A program made the position numbers and the translations under genes. The notes under the pieces are model-generated. The model did no database searches. It was not told the origin of the DNA and saw only the letters and a list, made by a program, of their open reading frames with translations. DNA of 64,000 bases from Lactifluus volemus. Its lineage: Eukaryota > Basidiomycota > Agaricomycetes > Russulales > Russulaceae. The stretch is taken from the NCBI GenBank assembly GCA_022376515.1, contig WTXI01000010.1:124001-188000 (forward strand), written 5' to 3'. The first letter of the stretch is position 1, and each line of letters begins with the position of its first letter. Of this stretch, positions 59,301 to 64,000 are shown piece by piece.

Positions 59301-61121
59301 ACAAAGCCTGTCCCGGGAACATGTTGGAGAATAACAATCAGTCAAGAGGGTGAACACGCCCGTCGGGAGCTGCACGTCCTCAGCCGCGTCCGTCGATGCG
59401 CCGTCAGGGACAATAGTCCTATCATTTTGCTTCCCTTGATCCGACTCGGTTGACGCCTCGTTTGAAGGCGAACCGGTGTCGCGTGTGGCAGCCAACTCGG
59501 GACGCGTATCGGGGGTAGGGGTAATCGTACCCTGCGAGGAGGGTGAGGTAACGGGCGGTGGTGACAGTTCACCGGAATGAAATGGACTCCCGACACGCGT
59601 GCGGAATTGGTAAACATCAGATGCAGAGTCACGTAGGCGATGGTCATACGTGACCGCATGGAAGTACTTTTGAGCATCAAGAGCTCGCCCCAAAAGTAGC
59701 GCAAGGCTGCGGTCGGTAGTCTTGATGATGTAGGCGATCTTATCGACGGCCTGACGACCGTCGAAAGCATTCTTGTATGTGAGCCCGTCCTTGACGATGT
59801 CGGTAAGCACGATGCGCGCGCGCAACGCATCGGCCACACGGGAGAGAAGGGCAGGATACACGATGGGGGAGCTGCGAGGATATGAAGACGCCCGACGGTT
59901 TCCTTGGACCTGAGGGGCGCCGGCGGAACGGATACGCGAGGACGTAGAAGCGGGAGAGGGAATATCAGCGAATGAAGAACGCACGTGGGCAGAAGTGGTG
60001 GCGGACATGGACCGGGAACGGTCTTGCGGTTGCAACGAAGAACGATCACGGCGAGATGGGCCAGGCACCGTGCGGAAGGAGTCCGAAGAGCGTCGGACAC
60101 TGGTATCAAGATTGACTGACAAGGAACCCGCACGGCTAGGTTGGTTCATAAGGGCGGTATCGAGTTGTAAAGTATATGGCTTGGATGAAGGGGGGGGAGT
60201 AGCGGAGTAGCCAGAATCAGCGGAATGAATGGAACTGTTATCTGGTGGAGACTGCCGTCGGGATAAGCGGTGGTGGGCGGGCGTTGGCTGGGGTGCGGTC
60301 TGATAATAGGAGCGGCGATGCTGAATGCCAGCTAGAGGGACAATTACTAGGATGTTCAGAAGCATGGAAAAAGACGTACGTGACTGAGAATTTGCCCAAG
60401 GTAGTTCCGAGTCTTCGGTGTCACTCGGACTGCTTTCCTCGTCAAAATCAAGACCTAGTTGGCCGTTGTTAGAATCGATGTTGACACCGAGATGGGGTAT
60501 GTTGGTATAGCTAGGGCTCGCAGAGCCATTTTGGTAGCGATAGTCAGGCTCGTACTCATATGGAAGTTGTTGTTGCTGAGAAACGGGCTGCGGGAGCGTG
60601 CCCCAGGAAGGCTGTTGATGGACGACGGTATTGTTGTGGTAAGGTTGGGTCTGATAGGGATTTGGGGGAGTAAGAGTGAGGCCATGTCTTGTGGGAGAGT
60701 TATATGTGGATTCGGAAGGGTCATCAGACTGTGGGGGATAGACGCTTATGGGGAGGGGATTATTGGGAGGAATGGGAGAAAGAGAAGGTTGGGGAGAGGA
60801 AGAATATTGGGGTTGTAGGTAAGGGTAATTGGGATAAGACCAAGAGGGATTCTGAGGAGGCGGGGGTGAAGAGACGTAAAAGGCCTGACGAGAATCGGAT
60901 GATTGGGGAGAATAGGAAAGACGATCAAGTGTTGTTGGGGAAGAATAATGGGGCTGGTTGGATGGATAAGGATACTGAGGTTGGGGAAAATTGGGTGGTG
61001 GGGTATTATAATTCTGGGGATGAGGAGATGCTTGGTGTGAGACGCCAGGTCGACCAAAGATGGTTTCGTAGGCAGTGAGTCTCTTGTCCGGTTGTCGTGG
61101 ACCGAGTGGTCTATCCATCAT
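56324..61121 (-). CDS. Rho1 guanine nucleotide exchange factor, ROM2-like (DEP-DH-PH-CNH)
   Basis: The start at 61121 gives MMDRPLGPRQPDKRLTAYE. The first 430 or so residues are rich in Pro, Gln, Ser and Tyr and probably disordered, with a 48-base intron near 60340. A DEP domain follows (LSRVADALRARIVLTDIVKDGLTYKNAFDGRQAVDKIAYII to YQFRT). Next are a DH domain from EAINEVIYTERDFVRALEYLRD, a PH domain around 58280-57700 and a CNH (citron) domain from about 57470 to the stop at 56324, with LCVACVNGFEIIDPDTLDTQGLLD and VEIRNVETGAISQVI. In yeast this architecture loads GTP onto Rho1 in the wall-integrity pathway. Internal exon borders after the DEP domain are not all resolved; several introns of about 50-60 bases are visible. 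The domain order alone fixes the family. Confidence 0.9.
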
Positions 61122-61535
61122 TTAGGTGCTGCGAAGAGGACGTAAAGATGATGGGGGCAGAGCGGACGATGGTGACCTAAAGGATAATGTCGGTTGCAGG
61201 TTGAAAGCGTTTATGCGTGTTGGTCAAACAACGAGGAAACGGGCGTTCATTTCCTTCTATCTCTCTCTTTACAGCCGCAATCCTTATCTCCCTTTTCACT
61301 CTCATCCCTCTTTAATCCCGCCCTTTTAAATTTATTATTTTTTTCTTTGTGGAGCTCGACGACGTCACTAACGACGCAAACCAAGGAAACAGTTAATACC
61401 AGCCAAAGGCCGTACCTATTCATGTGACCGCTACTTACTACAAGTTTCTTTCGAATTTACAGTTGTTGCGAGTTAATATTATATAAGCCAGCCAGATCTA
61501 CACATTATCACAAGCTCTGGCTTTACATCTCTATC
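61122..61535. promoter_or_regulatory. Divergent promoter region
   Basis: This 414-base stretch separates the starts of the exchange factor (minus) and the carnitine acetyltransferase (plus). A CT-rich block lies at 61240-61330. A TATATAA box at about 61480-61486 lies 50 bases before the plus-strand ATG and serves that gene. Confidence 0.55.
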
Positions 61536-63913
61536 ATGCTCACAACTCTTCTCCGCAGTCCTACCCTCAAAATTACACTGTCTAGACTTGTCTATTCTAC
61601 TTCTAGCCCCGTTATGCTAGTGCACCCACCCTCTCCCCGTCCTCTCGACTGGAAGTCGGCCGCTCCAAGTCCCCCTGCTGGTACTACTACCTTTGCTGCC
61701 CAGTCTACCCTTCCGAACCTCCCCGTATTGCCCCTTGGTCCGACTTTGGAACGTCTCAAGTGCACCCTCGCTCCAATTGCACATTCCCAAGCCGAGCTGG
61801 CAGATGCAGTGCGCAAAATTGACGCGTTTGAGAATGGCATAGGACCAGAGTTGCAGCGCCGCCTCGAAGCACATGCCCAAGGCAAACCCCATTGGCTCGA
61901 GGAATGGTGGGATGATGGAGCTTACCTGTCCTACCGAGATTCGGTGCGTTCCTGTCCCCCCCTTTTTTTTTGGATATTTAAGCAGGGTAACCGTCCCCAT
62001 TAGGCCATGGTCAACGTTTCATATTACTGTGGGTTTATCTCGCAGTCTTGCTAATTAACATGTTGATCCATATATCGGTAGATGGTTTTGCCGACCCGCT
62101 TAGCGCGCAAGGCGTGATAACCGGGCCCCGAGCAGCCCGGAATCGTGCCGCATCCCTCACGCGTGCCGCAATGTTTTATCGCCGCGCTTTGAAGCGTGGT
62201 GAGGTGCCAGCTGAAGGCACCAATGACACACCGTTCTGCATGGACACTTATCGGTGCGTTTCTCAGCCCCTATTGTTAAGCGGACGTTTCACTCAGCGTA
62301 TATATGCGCAGGTGGATGTTTGACTGCGCGCGTGTGCCAGGTACCAACGGTCTTGACTGGAGTGTGTCGCACGCCAAAGAGGGCGATACGAGTGGTGACG
62401 GTCACATAGTCGTGCTTCGCAATGGGCACTTCTGGCGGCTGGACGCTGCCCAGGACGGGCGAATTCTCAGCACGGAAGAGCTCGAAGCGCAAGTTGCTTC
62501 CCTACTTTCTTTTCGTCTTTCTTCAATCTCACACTACGTTTGCAATGAAGCCAGATAGAACACATCATTTCCCTATCGACGACCAAACAACCCGCCGTGG
62601 GCGCGTTGACAGCCGCGAACAGGGACCTGTGGGCGTCCGACTACGTGCATCTGCGCAACCTCTCGCCGTCAAATGCGGCGCTGCTCGACACGATCGACTC
62701 GGCTGCATTCATTCTCTGCCTGGATCCTGCGACACCAGGCGACTTTGTGACCACCTCGCGCTTCCTGTGGCACGGCGCGCCCAATGGCCTACGTGATCGA
62801 TGGGTAGACAAGCCCATACAGCTGATCGTTTTCGACAGCGCGCGCGCAGGGCTCATGGGCGAACACTCGGTCATGGACGGTACGCCGACGCTCGCATTCA
62901 CTGACGCGATTTGCAGCGCCTTGGCAAACCCGGCGTTCGACCACGGCACCGCTTCGGCCTCTTCATCAGGACCCGTGGAGCTAAAATGGACGCTCGATCG
63001 GGAGCTCGATCAGGGCGTCGCGCGGGCAGAAAAAGACGCTGCGGAACTGGTCGCGTCGCAAACGATGAGTGTGGTCAAGACCAGTTACGGCAAGCGCGCC
63101 ATCAAATCTGCGGGCGTGTCGCCCGACGCCTGGGCGCAGCTGCTCGTACAACTCGCGTACGCGCGGCTTTTGCACGTAAGGGGAGAGGAACGACAGGGCG
63201 GGACGTACGAGAGCGCGAGCACGCGCCGGTTCTTTAAAGGTCGCACCGAGGTCGTGCGCGTCGTTACAAGCGAGAGCGATGCGTTTGTGCGCGCCATGAC
63301 GACCAAGCGCGATGATAGTGACAGCGTCGTGGTAGAGGATAGGAGGACGCTGTTTGAGGTTGCGGCAAAGACGCACGTTGCGAATGCGCAAGCTGCTGGA
63401 CGCGGAGAGGGCGTCGATCGGCATTTGCTAGGTTCGTTTTGAGGGACCTGATTGTGCGTGTGTTGATGATTCTTTTTTTTAGGACTGAGGAAGGTGCTGA
63501 AGGAAGGAGAGAAGGTCCCGGAAATGTTTGAGGATCCTGTCGTGAAACGCGCCAGTTATTGGACCTTGAGCACGTCTGCGCTCTTTTCGAAGTACCTGCG
63601 CGAATACGGATGGGGCGAGGTGCGGTCGTTCTCTCTCCTCCATCACGTGCTAACTGATGAGCGCCCATGCTACAAGGTCGTTCCAAATGGTTTTGGGGTT
63701 GCGTACATTACCGGATTTGACGGTAGGTCCACACATGGAGTCATCAAGACCCCCTTGTTCTAATGAGATGTCGTTGTCACAGATTATATGCAGTTTACGA
63801 TCACGTCGCGCACGGAGGTGCCAAACGAGGAGTTTGCAGCAGAGATATCGCGTGCAGCGGAGGACCTGTATTCGTTGTACTTTTCTGGAGAGGTGTCCAA
63901 GTCTAGATTGTGA
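61536..63913 (+). CDS. Carnitine O-acetyltransferase, mitochondrial and peroxisomal
   Basis: Eight exons, 61536-61943, 62004-62028, 62082-62253, 62312-62492, 62555-63431, 63483-63619, 63677-63722 and 63783-63913, give 658 residues in phase. The family is marked by LPVLPLGPTLERLKC near the start, GRVDYMVNVSYYYGF-like MVNVSYYYGFADP, FCMDTYRWMF and the active-site EHSVMDGTP with the catalytic histidine near residue 366, and it ends GFGVAYITGFDDYMQFTITSR. The enzyme moves acetyl groups between CoA and carnitine so that acetyl units can leave peroxisomes and enter mitochondria. The N-terminus (MLTTLLRSPTLKITLSRLVYS) has the Arg/Ser/Leu bias of a mitochondrial presequence, with a second Met at residue 27 (PVMLVHPP), and the C-terminus is SRL, a peroxisomal targeting signal. 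Together these suggest dual location from alternative starts, as known for yeast Cat2. Confidence 0.93.
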
Positions 63914-64000
63914 ACTTAACATTTGTGTACACACCCCCATTGTAGACCGTGGGAAGTCGGAGTGTGAAAACGAGTTAGCGACGGATGTAAACCTGGCCAA

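Noticed and set aside
60455..61078. Plus- and minus-strand frames in other phases around the exchange factor N-terminus
   Set aside because: The Pro/Gln-rich repeats of the real gene keep several frames open; only the frame starting at 61121 leads into the DEP domain.

Overview
This window is fungal nuclear DNA, almost certainly from a basidiomycete of the class Agaricomycetes. The evidence is genes broken by many short GT-AG introns (about 45-65 bases), a GH45 subfamily C cellulase of the white-rot type, NACHT-WD40 NLR receptors with the linker typical of agaricomycetes, an Agaricomycetes-wide hypothetical family, and the gene content as a whole. A Rhizoctonia/Ceratobasidium-like member of the Cantharellales is my best guess, but that is inference. 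All exon borders below were worked out by hand from reading frame and splice signals.

The window has two halves. From 1 to about 43.5 kb it is accessory and rearranged. Positions 1-10.3 kb hold direct and inverted copies of one unit of several kb. Each unit has a decayed repeat, then a secreted-protein gene (a proline-rich protein at 3857; a GH45 endoglucanase at 7742), then a broken 3' end of a DHHC palmitoyltransferase gene. The apparent parent arrangement is at 21.3-23.6 kb, where an intact DHHC gene lies beside a GH45 pseudogene. Between these are an NmrA-like reductase (11980-13030) and a large NLR gene (NLR1, 14259-19871). A scrap of a third NLR abuts the GH45 pseudogene. Next come two tandem dual-specificity phosphatases, a kinase-like gene with a C-terminal membrane segment, a glycerol kinase pseudogene whose two halves now face each other, an arrestin-like gene, a conserved hypothetical gene, and a second complete NLR (NLR2, 33630-39063). 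A 47-base-arm palindrome and an MFS drug-type transporter (40761-42717) follow.

From 43.5 to 64 kb it is compact core genome: RPS4, the spliceosome-disassembly factor TFIP11/NTR1, an intron-bearing tRNA-Pro, the proteasome ATPase RPT4, the secretory SM protein SEC1, a GPI-anchored chitin deacetylase, a ROM2-type Rho1 exchange factor, and a carnitine acetyltransferase with both a mitochondrial presequence and a peroxisomal C-terminal SRL.

Two themes stand out. First, NLR1 and NLR2 share a full C2-like/helical/NACHT/15xWD40 plan, but NLR1 has nearly identical WD40 repeats that vary at a few fixed positions, while the NLR2 repeats have diverged. Second, the proline-rich gene has taken over the promoter, signal peptide and 3' end of a GH45 gene while its catalytic core was replaced. 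SEC1, chitin deacetylase and the Rho1 exchange factor all serve cell-wall growth and secretion, but nothing here shows that they are co-regulated.
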